Under the pieces are notes generated by a model. It worked only from the letters and a program-made list of their open reading frames with translations, did not search any database and was not told where the DNA came from. Positions 1-7,222 of a DNA stretch of 33,406 nucleotides are shown piece by piece. A program made the translations under genes and the position numbers. How positions within the stretch are numbered: the stretch's first letter is position 1; each line of letters opens with the position of its first letter. Location of the stretch: contig NZ_KE383865.1 in the NCBI RefSeq assembly GCF_000422505.1, positions 1 through 33,406 of the forward strand, in the 5' to 3' direction. Origin of the DNA: Paenibacillus pinihumi DSM 23905 = JCM 16419 (GTDB taxonomy: Bacteria > Bacillota > Bacilli > Paenibacillales > Paenibacillaceae).

Positions 1-2
1 AA

Positions 3-683
3 ACGATGCTTGATGTGCTGCCAGGTCGTCGACTGGAGGACTTGCGAGCCTATGCGAAGGCGCATCCCGACTTTCTCAGCTTGCATCCCGAAGCAGTGGT
101 CATGGACTTGGCTCCGGCCTACCATACTTGGATTCGCGAGTGCTATCCAAATGCGATTCGAATTGCGGATCGTTTTCACGTGCATGGCTATGTCATCGAA
201 TGCGTGCAGCGTATCCGTAAAGCCGTTCAGCAAACGTTGGCACCGCGTGCAAAAGCACATTTGAAAAAGCATCATCGATTATTAAATCCGCCGATCGAAG
301 CCCTAAAGAAAGAGAGCCAAAAGCAACTCTCCCTTCTGCTCGGCTACTCGCCGCTGCTACGCCAAGTTTGGGAGTGGAAAGAGGTCTTCACCACCTGGTA
401 CGATTGTTCTCCAAACGTGTACGTCGCAAAAATCGGATTTGAACGCTGGTGTCTCCAAGGAAACCAAATCGAGCATTCAGCAGTCCATGGCACCTTGAAA
501 ACCATGCACAACTGGAAAGAGGAAATCATCAACTATCATCATTGCAGATGGACGAATGCAACCGTAGAAGGTCGGCATAATCGCATCAAGGCCTTCCAGC
601 GTCGTCGTTATTTCACCCGAAATCGCCGTTACTATAAAGACGGCATCCTGTTGGAATGTAATCGACATCGAGTTCAGATGTAA
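3..683 (+). CDS. ISL3-family transposase, 5'-truncated by window edge
   Basis: This is the C-terminal part of a DDE transposase of the ISL3 family, which cuts and pastes its own insertion sequence. The reading frame is open to the left edge, so the first visible ATG (base 6) is probably internal and the N-terminal zinc-finger/HTH part and first catalytic Asp lie outside. Visible family features are a VVMDLAPAYHTW stretch that would hold the second catalytic Asp, an ADRFHVHGYV motif right after it, and near the C-terminus TVEGRHNRIKAFQRR with the likely catalytic Glu. It ends with TAA at 681-683. No frameshift is visible, so the element may be intact. Family assignment is firm; activity is unknown. 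Confidence 0.85.
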   Translation, partial: TMLDVLPGRRLEDLRAYAKAHPDFLSLHPEAVVMDLAPAYHTWIRECYPNAIRIADRFHVHGYVIECVQRIRKAVQQTLAPRAKAHLKKHHRLLNPPIEALKKESQKQLSLLLGYSPLLRQVWEWKEVFTTWYDCSPNVYVAKIGFERWCLQGNQIEHSAVHGTLKTMHNWKEEIINYHHCRWTNATVEGRHNRIKAFQRRRYFTRNRRYYKDGILLECNRHRVQM

Positions 684-686
684 TCG

Positions 687-1076
687 TCAAGCACTGATTT
701 TAAGGTTGAGCCCTAATAGAACTTCGGATTCAGATGTTTTCACGTTATACTGGATGATTAGAACGGGTGTGCTGCTATCTGAGTCATCGTGAGCCTTGGT
801 CAGTATGTGCCATATCGATTTGTTGATAAAATAAATTTGCTTAACTACTTCTATTTGATCGATTTCAATTTCTTTTTTTTTATAGGTGGATAATTGGTTC
901 CTTAAATCCTTGAAAAAATCGTCAGCTTGTACTATAGCTTCTTGTTCAGACATATATTCCAAACCTAAAATATAGCGCGATAAAGTAGTACCGTTTTCTC
1001 TGTCAGTTAAGGTTAAGTATGCGTAATAGAATATAAGTAACAGCAAAACTAAAATGACTGTTTTGATTAACCGCAT
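687..1076 (-). CDS. Small membrane-anchored protein of unknown function
   Basis: A 129-residue protein that I do not recognise. Residues 3-23 form one hydrophobic segment (LIKTVILVLLLLIFYYAYL) with positive charge before it, so it is probably a signal anchor with the rest outside the membrane. The outer part is charged with lysine-rich patches and no cysteines. The gene is AT-rich and stands alone on the minus strand. A strong Shine-Dalgarno sequence (AAAGGAG, complement of 1101-1107) lies 24 bases before the ATG but 9 bases before an in-frame ATT at 1091-1089, so translation may begin at that rare codon. The last seven or so residues overlap the presumed insertion-sequence end near base 712, so the natural C-terminus may have been cut off. 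Confidence 0.55.
   Translation of the reverse strand: MRLIKTVILVLLLLIFYYAYLTLTDRENGTTLSRYILGLEYMSEQEAIVQADDFFKDLRNQLSTYKKKEIEIDQIEVVKQIYFINKSIWHILTKAHDDSDSSTPVLIIQYNVKTSESEVLLGLNLKISA
704..712. repeat. Possible right terminal end of the ISL3-type element
   Basis: About 20 bases past the transposase stop is GGTTGAGCC, which reads GGCTCAACC inward. ISL3 elements often have ends starting with GG. The left end lies outside the window, so neither the inverted repeat nor the 8-base target duplication can be confirmed. This is a weak call based only on position and sequence flavour. Confidence 0.25.
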
Positions 1077-1431
1077 TTTTGTGGGAAAAATGTTGATTCA
1101 CTCCTTTGATAAAAAAGTGTTTCTCAAATAAGAGTGCAATGAACCGATTAAAACTTGCAACTTCTTTGCCCGCAACTTGATTATATAATCAGAATCCATT
1201 TATTGTATATAAATTGAATTAATAGTTATATCTGATCGTACTGCTATCAGAAAGAGAAAATCAACCTTTAACGATGGACTCTTATTTTCTGGTACTGCTC
1301 GTTATTTTGTGCAATAATTTAATAGGCTTCATGAGGCTAGTCATAGTTATTGAATTAAATTCTTTATATAACTGAGTTCATGGTCCTTCCCCAGTGTAAA
1401 TACTCATTCAAAATGAAAAGGAGTCACCCCC
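1077..1431. other. AT-rich intergenic region with a perfect palindrome
   Basis: No gene is seen in these 355 bases. A perfect 14-base palindrome, TGATTATATAATCA, lies at 1178-1191. It contains a TATAAT-like core that could serve as a -10 element for the minus-strand small gene. A second short inverted repeat, TCATT-CAA-AATGA, lies at 1404-1416 directly before the marR ribosome site. I could not find a convincing paired -35/-10 promoter for marR. Confidence 0.4.
1404..1416. promoter_or_regulatory. Short inverted repeat just upstream of the marR start
   Basis: The perfect 5-base arms TCATT and AATGA are separated by CAA. They sit immediately before the AAAAGGAG ribosome site of the MarR gene. 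The position fits autoregulation by the MarR dimer, but the arms are short and the sequence does not match the candidate operator at 1983-2000. Treat it as a suggestion. Confidence 0.25.
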
Positions 1432-1890
1432 ATGGAATTCCGGCACGCTGAGGCCATCATGCATTTAATGGGCCAGACGACCAAGATGCACCGCCACAAT
1501 ATTGATCTGCTCATTCGGGAGCATGAGGTGTTTCCCGGGCAGCCGCCGCTGCTGATACATTTGTCCAAGCGGGATGGTCAGAGCCAGAAGGAGCTGGGCG
1601 AGCGGATGCGGATTACGCCTGCGACGCTGACAGTCATGATTAACAGGATGCAAAAAGTCGGTCTGCTTAAACGTGTTCCCGATCCCTCAGATCAGCGGGT
1701 AACACGCGTGTTTTTAACAGAAAAAGGACGAATTGCAGCGGATGCGGTCCATGAAGCGCTTCGGGTGACAGAGGAAGCAAGTCTTGCAGGGTTGGATGAA
1801 GAAGATAAAAAATTGCTGCGCTTACTGCTCGGGAAGGTATATAATAATCTGGAAGGTTTTGCAGTATTTAATTCCGGTGACAAGAACTAA
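1432..1890 (+). CDS. MarR-family transcriptional regulator
   Basis: A 152-residue winged-helix repressor of the usual MarR length. The DNA-binding part is clear: SQKELGERMRITPATLTVMINRMQ (helix-turn-helix, about residues 53-77) followed by the wing VPDPSDQRVTRVFLTEKG with the conserved D-x-R pattern. Flanking helices form the dimer and ligand-binding part. The ATG at 1432 follows AAAAGGAG with good spacing. It lies 126 bases upstream of a two-gene drug-type ABC exporter in the same direction, so it probably represses that exporter until a toxic ligand binds. The ligand cannot be read from the sequence. Confidence 0.9.
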   Translation: MEFRHAEAIMHLMGQTTKMHRHNIDLLIREHEVFPGQPPLLIHLSKRDGQSQKELGERMRITPATLTVMINRMQKVGLLKRVPDPSDQRVTRVFLTEKGRIAADAVHEALRVTEEASLAGLDEEDKKLLRLLLGKVYNNLEGFAVFNSGDKN

Positions 1891-1982
1891 TACAACAAAA
1901 AGGATGCAAACACTGTTCCAGCCCAATATGGTCGTCCGTTCATTGGTCATCGGTCAGGTTATAAACAACCAATCAATTCAAA

Positions 1983-2000
1983 TAGTTAGCCGACTAAATA
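1983..2000. promoter_or_regulatory. Candidate MarR operator in front of the exporter
   Basis: TAGTTAG (1983-1989), four bases, then CTAAATA (1994-2000) form an inverted repeat with six of seven positions matching. The TAGTTAG half-site resembles those bound by many MarR proteins. It ends three bases before the ribosome site of the first exporter gene, so bound protein would block the transcript start or elongation. The assignment comes from pattern and position only. Confidence 0.4.
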
Positions 2001-2016
2001 AAAAGGGGGAATCGGC

Positions 2017-3753
2017 TTGAAATTTATGAAGTATATAAAGCCTTACTGGTGGGCCGCCCTGTTAGCCCCTCTCTTGATGATTATGGAGGTGTGCATGGAC
2101 TTGCTTCAGCCCAAGCTGATGGCGGATATTGTCAACAGCGGTGTTATGCAGGGCGATACGGCATTCATAATGAGAACCGGAGGATGGATGTTAACGGCGG
2201 CAATTGTGGGGCTGATCGGAGGTATCGGCTGTACGGTATTCTCCAGCTATGCGGCAATCAGGTTCGGAGGGGCGTTGCGTCTTGATTTGTTCAAGAAGGT
2301 GCAGACCTTCTCCTTCAATAATCTGGATGAATTCCGCACCAGCTCGCTCGTGAACCGGCTGACAGGGGACGTCATTCAGATGCAAAATCTGGTGCAAACT
2401 GCGCTGCGTGTGTTCGTCAGGGAGTCAGCGCTCGCGATCGGTTCTATTGTCATGGCCTTTGTGCTAAGTCCGCGGCTGGCGGTCATAATGCTGATTACGC
2501 TCCCGTTGCTTGCACTAATCTTGTACATTCTGGCCAAATTAACAGTTCCGCTGTTTTCCGCTGTACAGCAAAAGCTGGACCGGCTGAATACCGTGCTGCA
2601 GGAGAATTTGTCCGGCATTCGGGTTGTGAAAGCATTTGTGCGTGCTGACTATGAGCAGCGGCGTTTTGCCAAGGCCAATCAATCTTATCTGGATATCGCG
2701 GTTAAAGCGGCGAGAACGGCGGCGATTGGCATGCCGGTTATGATGTTTGTCCTTAATACGGCTACGGTTGCGGTACTCTGGTATGGGGGCCATCATTATT
2801 GGAGCGGGTCGCTGGAGCTTGGAAACCTCATTGCATTCGTAAATTACATGGCACAGCTTCTGTTCGCGCTTGTCTCACTCGGCATGATGATTATGATGCT
2901 GTCGCGGGCTAAAGCTTCGGCTGTGAGAGTTCAGGAAGTGCTAGCCGCCGATCCGGTTATTACCGATCCGGAATTGCCGCGGGACAAAGTGATTCGTCAT
3001 GGCGAAGTGGAGTTTAACAGGGTGTCTTTTACTTACCGTGAGGGTGGGGAGGGCCGTGAGGTGCTTCAGAATATTAATTTAAAAATCCGTCCCCGCAAGA
3101 TGGTGGGCATATTGGGCGCAACAGGGTCAGGTAAAACCTCACTGGTCAATCTTATTCCGAGACTTTACGAGGCAGGGAGCGGCGAAGTGTTGATTGATGG
3201 AGTCAATGTCAACCGGATTGCTACCGGGCATCTGCGCCGGGAAATCGGGGTAGTGCTCCAGCAAGCGATATTATTCTCTGGCTCGATTCGGGATAACATC
3301 CGGTTCGGCAAACCTGAAGCTGGTGATGATGAAGTGATAGCAGCAGCGCAGGCGGCGCAGGCGCATGAGTTCATCAGCAAGCTGCCGGATGGTTATGACA
3401 CGGTGCTTGGGCAGCGGGGAATTAATCTCTCCGGCGGGCAAAAGCAGCGATTATCGATTGCCCGCGCATTGCTGCTGCGTCCGCGTATTCTCATTCTTGA
3501 TGACAGCACGAGTGCTGTCGATTCCAAGACAGAGTCCGGCATTATGCAGGCATTGGCAGAGCGGGCCAGGGAAAGCACCGTCATTCTGATTGCCCAGCGT
3601 ATCTCGTCAGTACGCCATGCCGATCAAATCATTGTGCTGGATGAAGGCCGGATTGCGGGAGAGGGAACCCATGAGGAACTGCTGCAAAGCAATGATGTAT
3701 ACCGTCAAATCTATCAGTCCCAGCGACCGGATGAGGAGGTGGCTTATGGATAA
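2017..3753 (+). CDS. ABC exporter half-transporter, BmrC/YheI-like (degenerate ATPase site subunit)
   Basis: A 578-residue half-transporter: six membrane helices (about residues 10-310) then an ATPase domain. Visible motifs are Walker A GATGSGKTS (367-375), signature LSGGQ (471-475) and Walker B ending LDDS, where the usual catalytic Glu is Asp (496). That replacement is the hallmark of one partner in heterodimeric exporters such as BmrC/BmrD and TM287/TM288, which pump drugs or lipids outward. The start is TTG at 2017, six bases after AAAGGGGGA. The stop overlaps the next gene by eight bases, so the partners are translationally coupled. Substrate is unknown; the adjacent MarR gene points to drug or toxin efflux. 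Confidence 0.9.
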   Translation: MKFMKYIKPYWWAALLAPLLMIMEVCMDLLQPKLMADIVNSGVMQGDTAFIMRTGGWMLTAAIVGLIGGIGCTVFSSYAAIRFGGALRLDLFKKVQTFSFNNLDEFRTSSLVNRLTGDVIQMQNLVQTALRVFVRESALAIGSIVMAFVLSPRLAVIMLITLPLLALILYILAKLTVPLFSAVQQKLDRLNTVLQENLSGIRVVKAFVRADYEQRRFAKANQSYLDIAVKAARTAAIGMPVMMFVLNTATVAVLWYGGHHYWSGSLELGNLIAFVNYMAQLLFALVSLGMMIMMLSRAKASAVRVQEVLAADPVITDPELPRDKVIRHGEVEFNRVSFTYREGGEGREVLQNINLKIRPRKMVGILGATGSGKTSLVNLIPRLYEAGSGEVLIDGVNVNRIATGHLRREIGVVLQQAILFSGSIRDNIRFGKPEAGDDEVIAAAQAAQAHEFISKLPDGYDTVLGQRGINLSGGQKQRLSIARALLLRPRILILDDSTSAVDSKTESGIMQALAERARESTVILIAQRISSVRHADQIIVLDEGRIAGEGTHEELLQSNDVYRQIYQSQRPDEEVAYG

Positions 3754-5512
3754 AAATAGAGAGGCGGACCGTGAGGGCAAGAAGGCTAAACGCACACGGG
3801 CAACATCCGCAAGAATGCTCGGGTATTTGCAGCAGCAGCGCGGCACGCTAATCAGCTTGACTTTGCTGGTGTTGACCGGCTCTGTTCTGACTTTGCTTGC
3901 TCCCTACTTGCTGGGACTGGCAGTGGATGAGTATATTCTTCTTCATAACGTGAACGGGATGATCCGGGTCTGTATTCTGCTTCTGATTATTTATGTGACT
4001 GCCAGTCTTGTATCGTGGCTGCAAAACCATCTGATGGCCGCTGTGTCCTCCCGGGTTGTTTGGAAGCTTCGTGAGGAGCTGTTTGGGCGCTTGTCCCGGC
4101 TGCCGCTGAGGTTTTTTGACCGCTCCAAGCATGGAGATCTGATGAGCCGCACGACGAATGATATGGAGAACATTTCGAACACGCTGAATCAGACGTTGCT
4201 TCAAGCCATTACAAGTACAATCATGCTAATTGGTTCCTTTGGCATGATGCTTTACTTGAATATCTGGCTTACGCTGGTGGCGATGGTGACCATACCAGTT
4301 GTGCTGTTTGTCATTCGCCGGATCGTGAAGCAGACCAAGTTTCATTTTGCCCAGCAGCAGAAGCGGCTTGGAACACTCAATGGATATATGGAGGAAATGA
4401 TTACGGGCCAGAAGGCCGTTAAGCTGTATCATCGTGAGCAGCGGGAATCGGAGCAATTTGCCGTTCAAAACGAGGAATTGACCCGTGCCGGCATCCGGGC
4501 GCAAATTTTATCCGGCTTTGTCGGGCCGACGATGAATATGACGAATCATCTGAATTTCATGTTAATTGCAGTTGCCGGAGCATGGATGGCAGTGAACGAG
4601 TGGGTGACGGTCGGTATTGTAGTCAGCTTCTTGAACTATTCCCGGCAGTTCAGCGGCCCGCTCAACCAGCTTGCCAACCAGTACAATATGATTCAATCCG
4701 GTATAGCAGGAGCGGAGCGGGTATTTGAAATTATTGACACCCCGACCGAGTTTGATGAGGAGACTCCACTACGGCAGGCAGATTTCAAGCATGGACGGGT
4801 GGACTTTGACAAGGTGGACTTTGCTTATGATGTGAATCCGATACTCAGGCAGGTTTCCTTTACTGCGGAGCCGGGACAGACAATTGCGCTTGTTGGTCCT
4901 ACAGGAGCGGGGAAGACGACGATCATTAACATGCTGACGCGGTTCTATGAAATTTCCGGGGGCAGCATACGTATCGACGGCACGGATATTCGCAGCTATG
5001 ACAAGGAGAGTCTGCGCAGCAGGCTCGGGATTGTTCTTCAAGATGCGCATCTGTTCTCGGGAACGGTGCTGGACAATATCCGCTACGGACGTCTAAAAGC
5101 TACTGAAGAAGAGGTGATGGCAGCTGCTAAACTTGCCAATGCAGACGCCATGATCCGCAAGCTGCCGCAGGGTTATCAGACGAAACTGTCTGCAGAAGGC
5201 GGCAATCTCAGTCAGGGACAGAGACAGCTTGTCACCATTGCAAGGGCGATCCTGGCCGATCCCGCCATACTCATTCTTGACGAAGCGACTAGCAGCGTCG
5301 ATACACGGACAGAGATGCAGATTCAGGAGGGACTTCGGGTTCTGATGAAAGGGAGAACCAGTTTTGTCATTGCCCACAGGTTGAATACAATCCGGTCAGC
5401 CGACCGGATTCTGGTCATTCGGGACGGAGAGGTTACAGAGCAGGGGACGCATGAGGAACTGCTTGCTCTGAAAGGATTTTATTATGGGTCGCACATGCTG
5501 TTAGCAAAATAG
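3746..5512 (+). CDS. ABC exporter half-transporter, BmrD/YheH-like (catalytic subunit)
   Basis: A 588-residue half-transporter that pairs with the preceding one. After a basic N-terminus it has six membrane helices and an ATPase domain with Walker A GPTGAGKTT (384-392), Walker B LDEATSS with the intact catalytic Glu (513), and a variant signature LSQGQ (488-492). In known heterodimers the partner with the intact Glu carries the altered signature, so the pair forms one working and one degenerate ATP site. The chosen ATG at 3746 follows GAGGAGG and overlaps the upstream stop. The same frame is open back to 3590, but that part only shadows the upstream gene. No terminator is obvious after the stop. 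Confidence 0.9.
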   Translation: MDKNREADREGKKAKRTRATSARMLGYLQQQRGTLISLTLLVLTGSVLTLLAPYLLGLAVDEYILLHNVNGMIRVCILLLIIYVTASLVSWLQNHLMAAVSSRVVWKLREELFGRLSRLPLRFFDRSKHGDLMSRTTNDMENISNTLNQTLLQAITSTIMLIGSFGMMLYLNIWLTLVAMVTIPVVLFVIRRIVKQTKFHFAQQQKRLGTLNGYMEEMITGQKAVKLYHREQRESEQFAVQNEELTRAGIRAQILSGFVGPTMNMTNHLNFMLIAVAGAWMAVNEWVTVGIVVSFLNYSRQFSGPLNQLANQYNMIQSGIAGAERVFEIIDTPTEFDEETPLRQADFKHGRVDFDKVDFAYDVNPILRQVSFTAEPGQTIALVGPTGAGKTTIINMLTRFYEISGGSIRIDGTDIRSYDKESLRSRLGIVLQDAHLFSGTVLDNIRYGRLKATEEEVMAAAKLANADAMIRKLPQGYQTKLSAEGGNLSQGQRQLVTIARAILADPAILILDEATSSVDTRTEMQIQEGLRVLMKGRTSFVIAHRLNTIRSADRILVIRDGEVTEQGTHEELLALKGFYYGSHMLLAK

Positions 5513-5556
5513 AAGATTAAGTCATTCCCTTAAATTCCACCCCATTATTGGGTCCA

Positions 5557-5585
5557 TTTACAAAATAATAGAAATGAATTAGTAT
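5557..5585 (+). promoter_or_regulatory. Likely sigma-A promoter for the GyrI-like gene
   Basis: TTTACA (5557-5562), a 17-base spacer and TAGTAT (5580-5585) lie about 30 bases before the AAAGGAG ribosome site of the next gene. Spacing is ideal and both boxes are close to consensus. The gene is therefore probably transcribed independently of the exporter. Confidence 0.5.
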
Positions 5586-5631
5586 ATTATTATGGGAAAT
5601 AAATCCAAAAAATAAAGGAGTGATGTATGTC

Positions 5632-6078
5632 ATGTTTGAATGTGAGATCATTGCAAGAGATGCTAGTGATTTTGCCGGATTTAGCTTCTCAGGACCTTTC
5701 CCCCATTCATTTCCTTCAGAAGCTGTAAAAGTTCAGCATAAACTTGGAAGCAGGAAGTCTGAATTTACTCCGAACATAAATACTGACGTTGTTTTTAGTC
5801 CGTATTATGTATCTGACAATTTGGCTACATATTTTGCCTGTTATGAAGTACCTGAAGGTAATGCGATTCCAGAAGGCATGGTGAGCTTTAAACTTCCTGG
5901 TCATACTTATGCAAAAGTGACTTGCACGAATAAAACAATCCGTGACGGATACGGTCATGTATTTAATTGGATGCAAAAGAATGGACATAAGCAGCTAAAC
6001 GGAGCTTGCTCGATTGAAGTTTTTTATATAGAAGAAGCAGACGAAGAGAAGGTCGAGCTATTGATACCTGTCGAATAG
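5632..6078 (+). CDS. GyrI-like / AraC effector-binding-domain small protein
   Basis: A protein of about 149 residues with no membrane segment or signal peptide. Its ending (SIEVFYIEEADEEKVELLIPV) has the pattern of GyrI-like small-molecule-binding domains: a strand, an acidic turn and a final strand ending in PV. The middle (YEVPEGNAIPEGMVSFKLPGHTYAKV) fits the Val-Pro-x-Gly-x-Tyr/Phe region of the same fold. Stand-alone members bind small hydrophobic ligands or toxins. The ATG at 5632 lies 11 bases after AAAGGAG; earlier in-frame GTG/ATG codons overlap the ribosome site and are unlikely. The location beside a drug exporter fits a ligand-binding role, but the gene is more AT-rich and has its own promoter. 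Confidence 0.6.
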   Translation: MFECEIIARDASDFAGFSFSGPFPHSFPSEAVKVQHKLGSRKSEFTPNINTDVVFSPYYVSDNLATYFACYEVPEGNAIPEGMVSFKLPGHTYAKVTCTNKTIRDGYGHVFNWMQKNGHKQLNGACSIEVFYIEEADEEKVELLIPVE

Positions 6079-6149
6079 CATCCAAAGCCAATGTACTCAA
6101 TCTTAAACAGGAAGATATACTTGGACTTGCATCTTTGCTCTAATAACAT

Positions 6150-6348
6150 TAGACGATTAATCCTAGAGGTGCAGGATGGTCATGGCAAGACAGAGTGTGT
6201 GCTGGGGGACCGTTGGGAAAAGAAAATGACTCTCATAGAATATTCGGGTGGTTGGAGTTGACTTTGGTAAAAATGGTATTTCATTTACATTGACAACGTA
6301 GGTCACCAATGGACTAAACCTGTTTCTAAGCCATATTCAGTTCAATAA
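6150..6348 (+). pseudogene. Decayed gene remnant of unknown family
   Basis: No intact frame exists here, yet two frames read as protein in succession. From 6150 a frame gives a stretch including PRGAGWSWQDRVCAGGPLG. From 6271 to the stop at 6346-6348 another frame gives YFIYIDNVGHQWTKPVSK and ends with a TAA. A terminator hairpin follows 10 bases later, as expected for the 3' end of a real gene. The simplest reading is a gene with frameshifts and a lost 5' part. I do not recognise the family, and chance cannot be excluded for such short stretches. Confidence 0.35.
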
Positions 6349-6358
6349 TTAATTTGAA

Positions 6359-6380
6359 AGAGGGGAGAGTTTTCCCCTCT
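6359..6380 (+). terminator. Hairpin terminator
   Basis: AGAGGGGA (6359-6366) pairs perfectly with TCCCCTCT (6373-6380) around a six-base loop, followed by ATTTCATT. The stem is GC-rich and the tail is moderately T-rich. It probably ends the transcript of the decayed gene, and sits just 19 bases before the next start codon. Confidence 0.6.
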
Positions 6381-6399
6381 ATTTCATTGGGATGATTCC

Positions 6400-6906
6400 A
6401 TGTTAAAAATCAAAAATATATATATCTTGATTATAGTATTTCTTATACTTATCATTTCCCTTTATAGGCTGTTTTTCTCACAGAATGATATTCTTTTATC
6501 TGTAGAGAAAGAAAGTAATCTAAAGTTTGATCATGAAAACGTGAACACTATTGAGCTTGATAAAACTTCCAAAATCATTTTAACAAGTAAGTCAGATGGT
6601 TCTGAATTTTATTTTCTGATTGTTCATGATTATAAACTTGAACAAATTACAACTTTTGCTGTTGATGAAGAAAGTCCTCTTGAATGGAATTACATTCAAA
6701 ATCCAGGTGACAAAACTAATCTTTTATTAGGGAAAATTAATCCTAATTATTCGGGTGAAATTGAAATAGATGGTGTTAATAATAATGAAATAAATAAAAT
6801 TCTGTTTAAAGAACATGTGCTTTTTTATGTTAAAAAGTCTTTATCTTTGCCAATAAAAATAAAAATGGTAAATTCAAAAGGAGAGACGGTGTATTCAAAT
6901 TTTTGA
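6400..6906 (+). CDS. Small membrane-anchored protein of unknown function
   Basis: A 168-residue protein that I do not recognise. Residues 6-27 (NIYILIIVFLILIISLYRLFF) are a single hydrophobic segment with lysines before it, so it is likely a signal anchor with a roughly 140-residue outer domain rich in Asn, Lys, Ile and Glu and lacking Cys. The alternating pattern suggests a beta-rich fold. Base composition is much more AT-rich than the carbohydrate locus next door, which suggests later arrival. The ribosome site is weak (GGGATGA about five bases before ATG 6400). The final codons form the left arm of a perfect hairpin whose loop contains the stop codon. Confidence 0.6.
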   Translation: MLKIKNIYILIIVFLILIISLYRLFFSQNDILLSVEKESNLKFDHENVNTIELDKTSKIILTSKSDGSEFYFLIVHDYKLEQITTFAVDEESPLEWNYIQNPGDKTNLLLGKINPNYSGEIEIDGVNNNEINKILFKEHVLFYVKKSLSLPIKIKMVNSKGETVYSNF

Positions 6907-6922
6907 TTTGAATACACCGTCT
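6884..6922 (+). terminator. Perfect 17-bp terminator stem overlapping a coding end
   Basis: The left arm at 6884-6900 and right arm at 6906-6922 (reading ATTTGAATACACCGTCT) pair without mismatch around a five-base loop, followed by TTAAT. The left arm encodes the last residues of the 168-residue protein and the TGA stop spans the loop and right arm. The stem is long and exact, and its reverse complement could also act on minus-strand transcripts. Confidence 0.7.
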
Positions 6923-7222
6923 TTAATGGCTGCTAGAATAAATTATGAGGATGTGTTAAAGGAACGGTTATCGTTTGAGGCTGGTATTGTTCTGCCAACG
7001 CGCTCCAATGACTTTGGGCGCACGGCTTGTTTACACATTACATGTTTTTGAAAAAATAGAGTAATGAATACATCATTAACCATTTTTTGATAAATATCAT
7101 ATTAATTTAGTAAGGGGTGATACGTTGCGATACCTTGCTGATATACGTTTTTTCTTGCGATCAGCTTCCACTTGTTCAAGCATGCCAATCATGTAAGTTA
7201 TTCATTTTAACGATACTGATAT
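6923..7222. other. Intergenic region, no convincing gene
   Basis: A 41-codon open frame runs from ATG 6926 to TGA 7051 and is richer in GC than its surroundings, but it has no ribosome site and starts directly after the terminator stem. It may be a fragment of something older. The rest (7052-7222) is AT-rich with the repeated word TTGCGAT at about 7125-7131 and 7155-7161. No clear terminator for the minus-strand GH5 gene is visible here. Confidence 0.4.

Noticed and set aside
1784-2020. 78-codon frame across the marR end
   Set aside because: It overlaps marR in another frame and covers the operator region. Its composition is not protein-like.
3590-3745. N-terminal extension of the second exporter gene by 52 codons
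   Set aside because: It overlaps the upstream gene's ATPase end in another frame. The ATG at 3746 has its own GAGGAGG site and matches the family length.
6926-7051. 41-codon frame after the terminator stem
   Set aside because: There is no ribosome site, and it begins four bases after a strong terminator. It is noted only as a possible fragment.
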